From Actinomycetes bacterium (GTDB lineage Bacteria > Actinomycetota > Acidimicrobiia > Acidimicrobiales > JAMCPL01): a stretch of 51,847 nt of DNA. Location: contig JAJZWK010000001.1 in NCBI GenBank assembly GCA_021846725.1, positions 1-51,847 of the forward strand, read 5' to 3'. The notes below the pieces were generated by a model that saw only the letters and a program-made list of their open reading frames with translations, was not told where the DNA came from and did not search any database. Below are positions 1 to 8,261 of the stretch, in pieces; within the stretch, counting starts at the first letter, position 1; every line of letters begins with the position of its first letter. Made by a program: the position numbers and the translations under genes.

Positions 1-1003
1 CACAAGAGCTCAATTCGTAAAATGAATATGATGGACCGAACCAGCTGGCTCCGGCAGGGTAGTGGCCTATGGCTGCAGGTGTGCCAAAGTAGCGAGGTGC
101 TATTAAATCTGCAATAGCAGAGAGGGGGAGTCCGCTGTAAGGTTGATTGAACCCCTGTGTAGCCCTTGTACTCAACGGAATAAGCTGTACGCCTGTAAAT
201 AGAAGTGGTGCAGATAGAAGTATCCCCAACACCGTAGCTACACCTACCCTAGATGCAGTACGCAAGACATCTTTGATATCCTTGCGACGCGACCATGCAA
301 TGACACCGCCGATGGCGATAACGGTAATAGTTATGAAAAGATACGATTCAGGGTGACCAGCATATACTGCAAATGCAATTACTATGCCGAGTATCACAAT
401 AAGTTTATTTGGCCTGTCGCTTCTATGCAACAATACGACCAATGCAATTACCCATCCAAGCCAAGCATTGACCTCACCCTGAGGCCAACCTGCCCAGTTA
501 CCCAGCGAGCCAGACATTTCAAATGCTATGGCACCTGCAATGCTGATAGGAGCAGGCGCTCCTATGACCCTTGCAGCAACATAAGCTCCCGTACCCGCTA
601 TGAGCATTGTCGTAAAGACACTGGCCAGGTAGGCATTTCTCAATGGAAAAAGGTAAGCGACCAGATGGGGCAATGACAGTACCGCCGACTGGAAGTTGCC
701 AAACTGAGCCAAGCCCAAGAGAGTGTAAGGATTCCAGAGTGGAAATACACCATGATGAATGGACTGCCAGTCCAAAGTCATCCATGGAACCATCTGGCTG
801 GCCTGATCAAATGATGCCTTGTTGTGGACATGGTGAAATAGCCCGTGCGTAACCGGCCATATATTCATGATGTCTATGGAACCTAGTACGAAGCCCTTTG
901 ACAGTGCCGGATAGAAAACAACAGCGGTTACGATTACTATAACTGCGATTGCTAGGGCATCGCTTAGTGGTACATGGCGACGTACGGCATGTCTTGGTCT
1001 CAT
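1..1003 (-). CDS. YfhO-like multi-pass membrane protein, 3' end beyond window
   Basis: Reading the minus strand from ATG at 1003 gives an uninterrupted frame of 334 codons that runs off the left edge, so the C-terminus is missing. The protein opens with MRPRHAVRRHVPL and a hydrophobic segment (DALAIAVIVIVTAVVFY). It continues with FPLWNPYTLLGLAQFGNFQ, then several hydrophobic spans and an AGHPES motif. This pattern (membrane span, 'P.WNP...G', 'GHPE') is characteristic of the bacterial YfhO membrane protein family, which is linked to glycosylation of cell-envelope polymers. A TGA lies ten codons upstream with no other start between, so the start is firm; the ribosome site is weak (GGCGAG). 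It is divergent from xseA. The family assignment is from recalled motif shape; the substrate is unknown. Confidence 0.8.
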   Translation of the reverse strand, partial: MRPRHAVRRHVPLSDALAIAVIVIVTAVVFYPALSKGFVLGSIDIMNIWPVTHGLFHHVHNKASFDQASQMVPWMTLDWQSIHHGVFPLWNPYTLLGLAQFGNFQSAVLSLPHLVAYLFPLRNAYLASVFTTMLIAGTGAYVAARVIGAPAPISIAGAIAFEMSGSLGNWAGWPQGEVNAWLGWVIALVVLLHRSDRPNKLIVILGIVIAFAVYAGHPESYLFITITVIAIGGVIAWSRRKDIKDVLRTASRVGVATVLGILLSAPLLFTGVQLIPLSTRATQGFNQPYSGLPLSAIADLIAPRYFGTPAAIGHYPAGASWFGPSYSFYELSSC

Positions 1004-1153
1004 GGGCTCGCCGACTTGATGACATCCATCTCACGACTGATACCCGGGACCCGCGCTTCTATTCCGGTCATGTACGTATTTTATCTTGTAGGGCGTTGCC
1101 GACGGTGCTTATACTGATAGTTTCTGTGGTTTATTCGTGCTAGTTTGTAACAC

Positions 1154-2518
1154 ATGTCCAGTTTACGTGATACTCCACTCAGCATATCATCGTTATACGC
1201 TGAATTGGGTGCCGTTGTTGCAAAAGCCTTTCCTCGTAGTAGAGAGCTATGGGTAAAGGGAGAGATACAGAAGGTCAGTGATTATTTCCATAAGAGCGGC
1301 CACTGCTATATAGACCTGATCGATCCAGATTATCCCGATCCAGCCAAGGCTCCAGTTCTCCGAGTAAAGTGCTGGAAACAGACCTGGTCAGTACTGCGTT
1401 CACAACTCTCCCAGGAAGGAATTGAGCTGGCAGCTGGAATGAACGTGGTCATAAACGGTTATATAGATTTCTACCAGGTAAGAGGTGAAGTCAGCTTTAT
1501 ACTGGAAGGTATAGATCTTGAGTCTCTACTCGGCAGACTTGCACTGGAACGGAAACGCCTTATTGAATCCCTCTCCAAAGAGGGACTTCTCGAGTTGAAC
1601 AAATCTATTGATATTCCACCTGTACCTCTGAGGGTTGGTCTAGTTGCCAGCCCCGGCACAGAGGGGTACTCAGATTTCATTGGCCAGCTAATGGATTCTG
1701 GTTACGGATTCCATGTGATAATAGTTCCTACGCAGGTACAGGGTAGCTCGGCTGCAAAATCGATTGTCGCTGCATTGGATTTACTGATCAGTTACGAACT
1801 GGATGTCGCGGTAATCGTACGGGGTGGTGGATCAAAGGCAGATTTATTGACCTTTGATGATGCTTCGGTTGCCAGAAGGGTTGCCACAATGCCTGTACCT
1901 GTGTTGACCGGTATAGGCCATACCGGTGATCAGTCAGTCGTCGACATGGTAGCGAATTCATCATTTATTACTCCGACCAGTTGTGGAAGACGGCTGGTGG
2001 AGGTTATCGATAGTTATATGGAGACTATACAAAGCTCAGCAAGGCAGATCTCTTCTTTAGCAGTGGAATCAATTACATACGCAGAAAATTACTTTGCCAC
2101 TCTCTCTGGTAAAATAGCCACCGCAGGGAATAGGGCATTGGACAACCAGGCTAAAGTAGTTACCAGTCTTGCAGGCAAGTTGGCATCTCAAGCTCTTGTA
2201 CATCTTGTCCGAGAGCGAGAAATGTTGAAACATGTGAGCAAACGTCTATCGGATTCAGCAATGAGGGCAATATCCTACAACGTGGCTGTAGCAGAAAATG
2301 CCAGACGTCTGACATTGGCATATGACCCCATACGTCAAATTGAGCGTGGGTACAGTATTACATGGGTCAGTGATGGAGAGAGTAAACGGATTATGCGTTC
2401 TATACGAGATGCCGATATAGGGAATACTTTGATTACCAGACTCAGTGACGGCAGCGTTCACTCCCGTATTTCAGCATTTAGTGAAGATGCTTCAGCACGC
2501 AACGAGGATAGGCAGTAA
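1154..2518 (+). CDS. xseA: Exodeoxyribonuclease VII large subunit
   Basis: Catalytic subunit of exonuclease VII, which degrades single-stranded DNA to oligonucleotides together with XseB. The 454-residue length is normal. An N-terminal OB-fold (LWVKGEIQKVSDY, about residues 32-44) is followed by the catalytic domain with VASPGTEGYSDF, VIVRGGGSKADL (about 218-229) and TGIGHTGDQSV (about 251-261). The C-terminal RQIERGYSI motif is also present. No ribosome site is visible. Instead TAGTTT at 1140-1145 sits 7 nt before the ATG, as expected for a -10 box of a leaderless mRNA. xseB follows after 9 nt, so the two subunits are almost certainly co-transcribed. Confidence 0.95.
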   Translation: MSSLRDTPLSISSLYAELGAVVAKAFPRSRELWVKGEIQKVSDYFHKSGHCYIDLIDPDYPDPAKAPVLRVKCWKQTWSVLRSQLSQEGIELAAGMNVVINGYIDFYQVRGEVSFILEGIDLESLLGRLALERKRLIESLSKEGLLELNKSIDIPPVPLRVGLVASPGTEGYSDFIGQLMDSGYGFHVIIVPTQVQGSSAAKSIVAALDLLISYELDVAVIVRGGGSKADLLTFDDASVARRVATMPVPVLTGIGHTGDQSVVDMVANSSFITPTSCGRRLVEVIDSYMETIQSSARQISSLAVESITYAENYFATLSGKIATAGNRALDNQAKVVTSLAGKLASQALVHLVREREMLKHVSKRLSDSAMRAISYNVAVAENARRLTLAYDPIRQIERGYSITWVSDGESKRIMRSIRDADIGNTLITRLSDGSVHSRISAFSEDASARNEDRQ

Positions 2519-2527
2519 ACTGTTCAC

Positions 2528-2929
2528 GTGGAAGAGGTATCCAAACTTACATACAGAGAAGCAACCGATGAGTTGAATGAAATTTTGTCGTATATGGAAC
2601 AGTCCGATGTAGACATAGACGAATTAGTTCCGAAATTAGAGCGTGCTACCGCTATCATTGCAGAGATAGACAAGAGGATCAAGGCAAGTAAGGTACGCGT
2701 CGAGGAGATCGTGCCTAAACTGAACACTCTTGCGACTGGAGAGGGGGAGCTTGACGAAGAACCATTCGACCCTGATGACGAGCCGCCAACCGATGAAGAC
2801 CTGTTACCACATAGAGAGCCCAGATCGCTAAAGTACATTGAGCAAGACGAGGAGCCGCTATCTGAGTTTGATGAAGAACCATTTGAGTTCAATGGACAGC
2901 TAATTGAGCAAGATGATGAGCCATTCTAG
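2528..2929 (+). CDS. xseB: Exodeoxyribonuclease VII small subunit with acidic repeat tail
   Basis: Small subunit of exonuclease VII; starts with GTG nine bases after xseA. Residues 1-68 form the usual helical XseB domain (LTYREATDELNEILSYMEQ ... LVPKLERATAIIAEIDK). Typical XseB proteins are about 70-80 residues; this one is 133 because of an extra C-terminal half that is very acidic. That half contains recurring DEEPF / QDEEPL / QDDEPF units, which look like internal duplications. The last 17 bases overlap the downstream ACT-domain gene, suggesting translational coupling. The function of the tail is unknown; an acidic disordered tail is the plain reading. Confidence 0.9.
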   Translation: MEEVSKLTYREATDELNEILSYMEQSDVDIDELVPKLERATAIIAEIDKRIKASKVRVEEIVPKLNTLATGEGELDEEPFDPDDEPPTDEDLLPHREPRSLKYIEQDEEPLSEFDEEPFEFNGQLIEQDDEPF

Positions 2930-3461
2930 GATCCTTTTATCTATTGCCGGCCTGGATCAGCCAGGTATAGTGGCATCAGTCACCGATTCTTTGGCCAGAG
3001 AGGGATGGAATCTCGAAGATGCGACAATGAGTATCTTACGAGGATATTTTACTATTATGGTAATGGTAGCGGTCGACAGTGATGTCACACCACAACAGGT
3101 AGTAGCAGCACTCGATCATGCGCGACAAGAATATGCACTGCAGGTAGAGGCAACTGTATGTTCCGATAGGATCGAAAACGATGCCGTTGAATTACTTCCG
3201 TGGTCTATATTTGTACATGGTTCTGACCACCCGGGGATTGTTCATGCCGTTGCATCTGAGATATTCAGGGCAGGAGGCAACATTGTAGACCTAGTAGCCA
3301 GACGCGGCGGCAGGAAGGGAGATGCCGTGTATATTATGACTATCAGAGCGATGATTCCCTCCGGAGAGCCTTCAGACATGTTTCACGATAGCCTGTCTCG
3401 TCTGGCAGTATCCGAGGGAATTGACTGTTCAGCACGGTTGGATTCAGCATTCATCCTATGA
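2913..3461 (+). CDS. Double ACT-domain regulatory protein (GcvR-like)
   Basis: 182 residues containing two ACT domains and nothing else. The first has IAGLDQPGIVASVTD near residue 10, the second VHGSDHPGIVHAVAS near residue 98. ACT pairs of this type resemble the glycine cleavage regulator GcvR and the ACT parts of formyl-THF deformylase; no formyltransferase domain is present. The frame is open from a TTG at 2904, but ATG-ATG at 2913/2916 leads directly into the first ACT strand and is the more likely start. It overlaps the end of xseB. A role in sensing an amino acid, possibly glycine given the gcv genes 13 kb away, is inference only. Confidence 0.85.
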   Translation: MMSHSRILLSIAGLDQPGIVASVTDSLAREGWNLEDATMSILRGYFTIMVMVAVDSDVTPQQVVAALDHARQEYALQVEATVCSDRIENDAVELLPWSIFVHGSDHPGIVHAVASEIFRAGGNIVDLVARRGGRKGDAVYIMTIRAMIPSGEPSDMFHDSLSRLAVSEGIDCSARLDSAFIL

Positions 3462-3575
3462 TTGCGTGGACAACTCAGCCAATCAAATCTATCTATTACG
3501 ATGGCTGGCAACGCTATTGAACAAGCTCGTATGTCATAGTTGCGTTGACGATATGCCTTTATCTTTACCAATACC

Positions 3576-4073
3576 ATGTCACTACGGAACGTCATAACAA
3601 TTCCTCATCCCCTGCTTAGTAGGGTAGCTAATGAGATAGGATCAGTATCGCAAGAGCTGGCTGACGACCTTGTTGACACCATGTATGGATCCCCTGCCTG
3701 TGTCGGCTTGGCTGCACCACAGATCGAAGTAGGCTTACGAGCTTTTGTCGTGGACGTAAGCAAACATCGTGCAATGGCCGGTAAGACCTCAAATGGTCTC
3801 ATAGTTATCTTCGATCCAATCATATCCTGTAGAGGTGACCGTGAGGTTGCTCGAGAGGGCTGTATGAGTGTACCTGACTTTACCTGCGATGTGGAACGAT
3901 ACACAAATGTATCGGTAACCGGTATCGGTCTTGATGGTGAAAAATGCCACATAGAAGCTGAAGGATTCGAGGCCAGAGCGATACAGCACGAAGTGGATCA
4001 TCTCGATGGGTTGCTCATACTCGATAGGGTGACCGGTCCGCATGGTATATTCCAACGAAAGGTCTATAAGTAG
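3576..4073 (+). CDS. def: Peptide deformylase
   Basis: Removes the formyl group from new protein N-termini. The 165-residue length is normal. The three metal/active-site motifs are visible: CVGLAAPQ (42-49), EGCMS (94-98, metal ligand Cys96) and QHEVDH (137-142, metal ligands His138 and His142 with catalytic Glu139). Motif 1 has Cys42 where the first Gly of the common GxGLAAPQ form usually stands. The ATG start has no clear ribosome site. It is separated by 114 bp from the ACT gene, so it may have its own promoter. Confidence 0.95.
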   Translation: MSLRNVITIPHPLLSRVANEIGSVSQELADDLVDTMYGSPACVGLAAPQIEVGLRAFVVDVSKHRAMAGKTSNGLIVIFDPIISCRGDREVAREGCMSVPDFTCDVERYTNVSVTGIGLDGEKCHIEAEGFEARAIQHEVDHLDGLLILDRVTGPHGIFQRKVYK

Positions 4074-4133
4074 CTATAATCTGATCCATCCTCTTGGTTG
4101 TGCTACGTCCTGGATATCCACCGGCTCTTGTCC

Positions 4134-4214
4134 TTACTTCAAAACAGCTAACGTTCTAATCGCTCCCCGTAGCTTGGCGGCGTTAACCAGCTTTTATCAT
4201 TACTTTCAAACAGC
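4134..4214 (+). repeat. Short direct repeat pair, starts 66 bp apart
   Basis: A 15-base segment TTACTTCAAAACAGC at 4134 recurs with two changes as TTACTTTCAAACAGC at 4200. It lies in the 200-bp space between def and the YgjP-like gene. On its own this is weak; it is listed because the same arrangement of two related copies starting 66-85 bp apart recurs in other intergenic spaces of this window. Confidence 0.5.
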
Positions 4215-4312
4215 CGAAATATCTGTAATATTATAGTTGTATACGATCCAATACAATAAATGACACACCACAGGTGTACTGTAATATGCATATGTCCAGA
4301 AGAGATGATCAT

Positions 4313-4963
4313 ATGGAAAATACCTGCAATAATCCAGAAATAGAGATACGATTGAGTACCAGACGACGTAAGACTGCCAGTGCCAAGTGGCAGGATGGGA
4401 GGATAGTGGTGTCTCTGCCTGCTGCGCTGCCAGAACCTGAGCGTTCCGAGATCGTCAACGGGCTCGTCCAAAGAGTCATGCGCAAGCGACAGGTAATTGA
4501 TTTTTTATCTGACGAATCATTGGAGTTGCGTGCCAGGCAACTGGCCGATCGCTATACCGATGGAATCTACGCTGATTCGATTCGTTGGGTAACCAACCAA
4601 AATGCTCGCTGGGGATCCTGCACTACCCGTAGGAGGGATATTAGGATCTCAGATAAGTTGCGACCGGTTCCGTCATGGGTACTGGATGCTGTAATCATTC
4701 ATGAACTCGCCCATCTGCAAGAACCCAATCACGGTTATCGTTTTCACGCTATTACAAATCGCTATTCACGGATGGGGGAGGCTATGACTTTTCTGAAAGG
4801 ATTCAGCCTGGGAATGAACAGCGCCATACTGAGGCCAGGAAATATGACATCTGAGCCGGACGATACTAGCCCAGGTCTTGACTATGACGACAACCATGAC
4901 GATAACCATGGCGATATAAGCCAGGAATCGGACAACAATGGCGAACCAGATCTCTACTGGTAG
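4313..4963 (+). CDS. YgjP-like zinc metalloprotease domain protein
   Basis: Belongs to the YgjP/DUF45 (SprT-like gluzincin) group. It shows a HELAH zinc motif at residues 130-134, followed by a third ligand region PNHGYRFH and the preceding RWGSCTTRR segment typical of the family. 216 residues from ATG at 4313, chosen because AGAAGAG lies 8 nt upstream. The frame is open from a GTG at 4274 and two ATGs between, so 4274, 4286 or 4292 remain possible. The last ~35 residues are an Asp/Asn-rich tail with a DDNHDDNHGD duplication. The stop codon lies inside the first copy of a 31-bp hairpin repeat. The substrate is unknown. Confidence 0.85.
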   Translation: MENTCNNPEIEIRLSTRRRKTASAKWQDGRIVVSLPAALPEPERSEIVNGLVQRVMRKRQVIDFLSDESLELRARQLADRYTDGIYADSIRWVTNQNARWGSCTTRRRDIRISDKLRPVPSWVLDAVIIHELAHLQEPNHGYRFHAITNRYSRMGEAMTFLKGFSLGMNSAILRPGNMTSEPDDTSPGLDYDDNHDDNHGDISQESDNNGEPDLYW

Positions 4964-4985
4964 CGCAACAAGCTACCGCATTATT
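4955..4985 (+). repeat. 31-bp hairpin repeat, copy 1
   Basis: Perfect 31-base copy of a sequence found again at 5040. It contains the stem-loop GGTAGC-GCAACAA-GCTACC followed by GCATTATT. The copy overlaps the stop codon of the YgjP-like gene. The hairpin could help end transcription from the left, but no T-run of the usual length follows. Confidence 0.9.
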
Positions 4986-5039
4986 CGCACTATTGCATGA
5001 TCATGAGCAGTAGATGCGCAATCATGAGAGCCGACAGCA

Positions 5040-5070
5040 TACTGGTAGCGCAACAAGCTACCGCATTATT
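5040..5070 (+). repeat. 31-bp hairpin repeat, copy 2
   Basis: Identical to 4955-4985, starting 85 bp later and overlapping the stop codon of thiD on the other strand. Both genes of this convergent pair therefore end in the same stem-loop sequence. The copies have identical sequence but different flanks, so the duplication looks recent or is maintained by gene conversion. Confidence 0.9.
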
Positions 5071-5944
5071 GAATACTACCGAATGGTGCGGTAGAGGATC
5101 GAGCAATTCCATATCTTGCAATATATTGCGTAACATACTCCCTGGCAGCAACTATCGCTTTGTCTACCGGGTAACCGTATGCAATATAGCCTGCTATAGC
5201 GGATGAGAAGGTACATCCAGTACCCCTGACCGCTGCTACTTGCAGGCGTGGAGAGGAAAGTATGTTCACGCCAGTCGACAATGATTGCAAAGAGGTGTCG
5301 GATATATTATTCAATCCGATTACGATATCCATAACTACTGGTGTATCTGGTGTATCTGGTGTATCTGGTAGTCGATCATCCCAGCTGGCATGGCCACCTT
5401 TGACAATTACTATCTCAGCACCCATATTGTGCAACATACTGGCGGCACTTACCATGTCATCTACGCTCGAGATGGTCATGCCTGTCAACAACTCTGCCTC
5501 AGGGATGTTTGGTGTCAGGATATATGTATACGGCACCAGTAGCTCTCGATACGCCTCTATACCTTCCTCGCTTGCCAACGGATTTCCAGATGATGCAGCA
5601 AGCACGGGATCAACTACTACATTTGGCAATTCTCCAGCTTTTATTCGAGACGCAATAGCCGCAACATTTTCTGCCGTGGCGAGCATGCCCACTTTGGTAG
5701 CTGCAAGTGGTGATCCCGCTACTGCAAGGTCTATCTGCAAACCTAGAAGATCTTCCGACACAGGCATTATTCCTGCGACTGCGGTAGAATCTTGTGCTGT
5801 AACTGCAGTAACTGCATACACACCGCGTACCCCAATTGATTCCAGTGTACGTATATCGGCCTGCATCCCCGCCCCTCCACTAGAATCTGATCCGGAGATT
5901 ACAAGGACACCACCAAGGGTGTCATATGGCTGGCGGGAACCCAT
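5066..5944 (-). CDS. thiD: Hydroxymethylpyrimidine/phosphomethylpyrimidine kinase
   Basis: Phosphorylates HMP and HMP-P in thiamine biosynthesis. A ribokinase fold is supported by SGSDSSGGAGMQAD near the N-terminus, DPVLAASSGN in the middle, and the anion-hole GTGCTFSSA near the C-terminus. 292 residues, slightly long. About 12 extra N-terminal residues (MGSRQPYDTLGG) are encoded by copy A of a dispersed element. A DTPDTPDTP stretch comes from a 9-bp tandem repeat at about 5341-5367. It is last in the thiO-thiS-thiG-thiD operon, 45 bp after thiG. Its 3' end overlaps a 31-bp hairpin repeat. Confidence 0.95.
   Translation of the reverse strand: MGSRQPYDTLGGVLVISGSDSSGGAGMQADIRTLESIGVRGVYAVTAVTAQDSTAVAGIMPVSEDLLGLQIDLAVAGSPLAATKVGMLATAENVAAIASRIKAGELPNVVVDPVLAASSGNPLASEEGIEAYRELLVPYTYILTPNIPEAELLTGMTISSVDDMVSAASMLHNMGAEIVIVKGGHASWDDRLPDTPDTPDTPVVMDIVIGLNNISDTSLQSLSTGVNILSSPRLQVAAVRGTGCTFSSAIAGYIAYGYPVDKAIVAAREYVTQYIARYGIARSSTAPFGSIQ
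5341..5367 (+). repeat. In-frame 9-bp tandem repeat in thiD
   Basis: The unit GTGTATCTG is repeated three times (plus-strand reading), encoding DTP-DTP-DTP on the minus strand inside ThiD. The unit length is a multiple of three, so copy-number change would keep the frame. It lies in a loop region before the GLNN segment, where ThiD families vary. Confidence 0.85.
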
Positions 5945-5975
5945 AGTTATTTGCGGTATAAGCCACTGGGTGTCA
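5905..5975 (-). repeat. Dispersed structured element, copy A
   Basis: About 70 nt, related without gaps (roughly 75% by my hand count) to the segment at 39521-39605 and also to 45522-45598. The shared core reads CCGCAAATAACTATGGGTTC then CCGCCAG on the minus strand. It is followed by a local stem GACACC-ttggtg-type loop-GGTGTC (5906-5923). The thiD start codon lies inside the core, so the element forms the translation start region and first residues of thiD. Confidence 0.75.
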
Positions 5976-5989
5976 TTGGGCTGAGGGCA

Positions 5990-6805
5990 TCATTCGGCTG
6001 AGGAAAAACCACTGCCATCTACAAGGCTGTCCGTCAGATCGGCCATACCTTCCATGGACGAGGATGCAAGTGCCCTGAATCGTCTTGGTATCCTCCCAGC
6101 CAAATATGCATCGTGTCCAGCTATAATAGCATTTCTCATTGCAGATGCCATCATCGGAGGGTTCTGTGCTCTTGTAATTGCAGAAGCAACTAGCACTCCG
6201 GAGCAACCCAATTCCATTGCCTGTGCAGCATCTGATGCAGTGCCAATACCGGCATCGAGTATGACCGGCACATTTATGGTGTCAACTATCAAAGCAATGT
6301 TGTGCGGATTGCGGATTCCAAGCCCACTGCCTATCGGAGCTCCCAACGGCATAACGGCGACGCAACCTACCTGTTCGAGGCGTTTGGCAACTATGGGGTC
6401 GTCGGTAGTGTATGGAAACACCTTGAAACCCTTGTCGTATAGGATTTCTGCCGCCCTCAACAGTTCATTTACATCCGGTAATAGGGTATCTTCATCTCCT
6501 ATCACCTCCAATTTCACGTAATCCGTTTCGAGTGCATCCCTGGCCATTTCAGCTGTCAACACTGCTTCGTGAGCATTGTAGCAACCTGCAGTGTTTGGAA
6601 GAACAGTTACGTTATGCTCTTCGAGTACATCTAATATCGACCGCCCTGATGAAACCGATACACGTCGCATTGCAACTGTCGCCACTGAAGCCTCTGATGC
6701 TTCTATGACTCTTTCCAGTACTTCATGGCTCTGCACTCCGCCTGTGCCAAGCAGCAGCCGATGAGCTACTTTCAGACCCGCAATATCAACATTCTCTTCC
6801 ATCAT
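5990..6805 (-). CDS. thiG: Thiazole synthase
   Basis: Forms the thiazole phosphate ring from deoxyxylulose phosphate, dehydroglycine and ThiS thiocarboxylate. The family core is visible: LLLGTGGVQSHEVL, VKLEVIGDEDTLLPD (the Lys is the Schiff-base residue by family knowledge), VMPLGAPIGSG and LDAGIGTASDA. The start at 6805 gives 271 residues and overlaps the ThiS stop by ATGA. A longer open frame to 6868 would run through thiS coding sequence and adds nothing conserved. Translational coupling to thiS is likely. Confidence 0.95.
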   Translation of the reverse strand: MMEENVDIAGLKVAHRLLLGTGGVQSHEVLERVIEASEASVATVAMRRVSVSSGRSILDVLEEHNVTVLPNTAGCYNAHEAVLTAEMARDALETDYVKLEVIGDEDTLLPDVNELLRAAEILYDKGFKVFPYTTDDPIVAKRLEQVGCVAVMPLGAPIGSGLGIRNPHNIALIVDTINVPVILDAGIGTASDAAQAMELGCSGVLVASAITRAQNPPMMASAMRNAIIAGHDAYLAGRIPRRFRALASSSMEGMADLTDSLVDGSGFSSAE

Positions 6806-7023
6806 CCGCCTGCAACCGCCGTGATTATCTCGACTCGGCAACCTTCCCTGAGAACGGTATCTGTCCACGTACTTTTGGGCACTATAGTACCATCTATCGC
6901 TACAGCTATTCCCCGAGCCGTGCGAGCGTACTGCTCGACCAGATTGGCTACCGTAGTACCGGCATCTATACTGTAATGCTCGTTATTCACGGTGATATCT
7001 ATCAAGATACTTTCATACTTCAT
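6802..7023 (-). CDS. thiS: Sulfur carrier protein ThiS
   Basis: Ubiquitin-like sulfur carrier of 73 residues ending in the required C-terminal Gly-Gly (VAGG), which is adenylated and thiocarboxylated before donating sulfur to ThiG. The stop TGA overlaps the thiG ATG by four bases. It lies 18 bp after thiO. The activating enzyme ThiF is not in this window. Confidence 0.95.
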   Translation of the reverse strand: MKYESILIDITVNNEHYSIDAGTTVANLVEQYARTARGIAVAIDGTIVPKSTWTDTVLREGCRVEIITAVAGG

Positions 7024-7041
7024 ACAACAAAACTCCGCACT

Positions 7042-8226
7042 TCATGCGATTCTCTCGAGACGTGAGGGACTGAACGGTATGACCTCTTGTGGAACTCCCT
7101 TTTCATCAGACTGTATAAGTGCGTTTACCGCTACTGCCGTAATCGGAGCGAGCAACACGCCATTTCGGTAGTGGCCAGCAGCCACTATAAGTCCACCACT
7201 CTCATCTATACTGCCAACTATCGGACCATTATCCGGTGTGGCCGGTCTCAGTCCAGCAATAGTCTCTTGAAACGAAAGCTCTGCTGTAATAGGCAATAAC
7301 GCTCTAGCATCACGCAACAAATCGAAGACTGCACCAGATCGAACCGCCGTGTCAAAGCCTTTTTCCTCCATGGTTGCTCCGATGACCAGTGTCCCGTCAG
7401 CTCTGGGTACCATATATATGGAACGACCATTCGTTATACCTCTGATAGTGTGTGCAGGCAGCAAGGAGGAGTCAAATGCTGCCAGTCTGACTATCTCACC
7501 CTTGACTGGTCTTACGGCTGAAGATACAAATCGCGGTAAACCATTTAATTGGGATATCCACGGTCCGGTGCATACGATGATTTTATCGGCATGTAGATCG
7601 TTACCCGCCTCAAGTATTATACGGAAGCTGTTTCCGGCACTACCTCTGGAATTGCCTTTTGAATCGGAGATGACAGATGTTGCCCTAGTAGGCAGTAATG
7701 AATAACCTTTAGCGGTTATTATCTGTGTCAGCGCCTTTACCACCAGTCGTGGATCCACCTGGTAGTCATCTGCTGCAAGCATCGCTCCTCGTACAGATGG
7801 TGCAAGTTGTGGAACCAGTTCTCTGACCTCTGATGCACTCAGCCATTCGACATTCAACTTGAGGCTTGTCTGATAATCGTAGAGTTCTCTTATGTACGAC
7901 CTATCGTCGTTTCCCCCCGCTACTACAAGAGTACCCACCTGCCTGTAACCTATATCAATACCACTTTTCTCACTTAGCGTTTCAGCAAAAGATTTCCATA
8001 AGTTTGCCGCCGCCATGTTCAGATGCAATTCCAGCTCTTCACCATAGTATGCTTCAGTCACCGCAGCCAACATTCCTGCGGCTACCCAGCTGGTACCCTT
8101 ACCTGGCGATGGATCAACTATTGCTACCTTCTCGTAGACATCTGGCATCAAGTAGGCAACACTCAGCCCTATTATCCCTCCTCCAATTATTACTATGTCG
8201 TAGTTGCTGTCGTATGCTGCTATAAT
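7042..8226 (-). CDS. thiO: Glycine oxidase ThiO, unusual start
   Basis: FAD enzyme that makes dehydroglycine (iminoglycine) for ThiG. The body is complete: WVAAGMLA, VDPRLVVKAL, GPIVGSIDE and AAGHYRNGVLLAP. The essential dinucleotide-binding motif DIVIIGGGIIGLS is encoded at about 8199-8164, upstream of the first ATG (8151). In that frame there is no ATG, GTG or TTG between the motif and an in-frame TAA at 8250-8248. I start it at ATT 8226, the predicted 5' end of a leaderless transcript. The alternatives are a start at TTG 8154 or ATG 8151 (a truncated protein lacking the FAD motif), or a recently lost start codon. First gene of the operon, in the direction opposite to gltB. Confidence 0.75.
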   Translation of the reverse strand: MIAAYDSNYDIVIIGGGIIGLSVAYLMPDVYEKVAIVDPSPGKGTSWVAAGMLAAVTEAYYGEELELHLNMAAANLWKSFAETLSEKSGIDIGYRQVGTLVVAGGNDDRSYIRELYDYQTSLKLNVEWLSASEVRELVPQLAPSVRGAMLAADDYQVDPRLVVKALTQIITAKGYSLLPTRATSVISDSKGNSRGSAGNSFRIILEAGNDLHADKIIVCTGPWISQLNGLPRFVSSAVRPVKGEIVRLAAFDSSLLPAHTIRGITNGRSIYMVPRADGTLVIGATMEEKGFDTAVRSGAVFDLLRDARALLPITAELSFQETIAGLRPATPDNGPIVGSIDESGGLIVAAGHYRNGVLLAPITAVAVNALIQSDEKGVPQEVIPFSPSRLERIA

Positions 8227-8233
8227 GGTATCT

Positions 8234-8261
8234 ATTATAGTACTGTTTTAAGCGGTACCAA
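8234..8261 (-). promoter_or_regulatory. Predicted thiO promoter
   Basis: On the minus strand TTGGTA (8261-8256), a 16-base spacer and a perfect TATAAT (8239-8234) are seen. Seven bases separate the -10 box from the ATT codon at 8226, placing the expected transcript start at or within a base or two of that codon. I see no TPP riboswitch in the 154 bases between this operon and gltB. Confidence 0.6.

Noticed and set aside
147..676. Short plus-strand open frames at the left edge
   Set aside because: Antisense to the long YfhO-like frame, which has coherent membrane-protein sequence.
5262..5984. 240-codon plus-strand open frame opposite thiD
   Set aside because: It is the antisense shadow of thiD, whose protein is clearly conserved; the frame has no recognisable motif.
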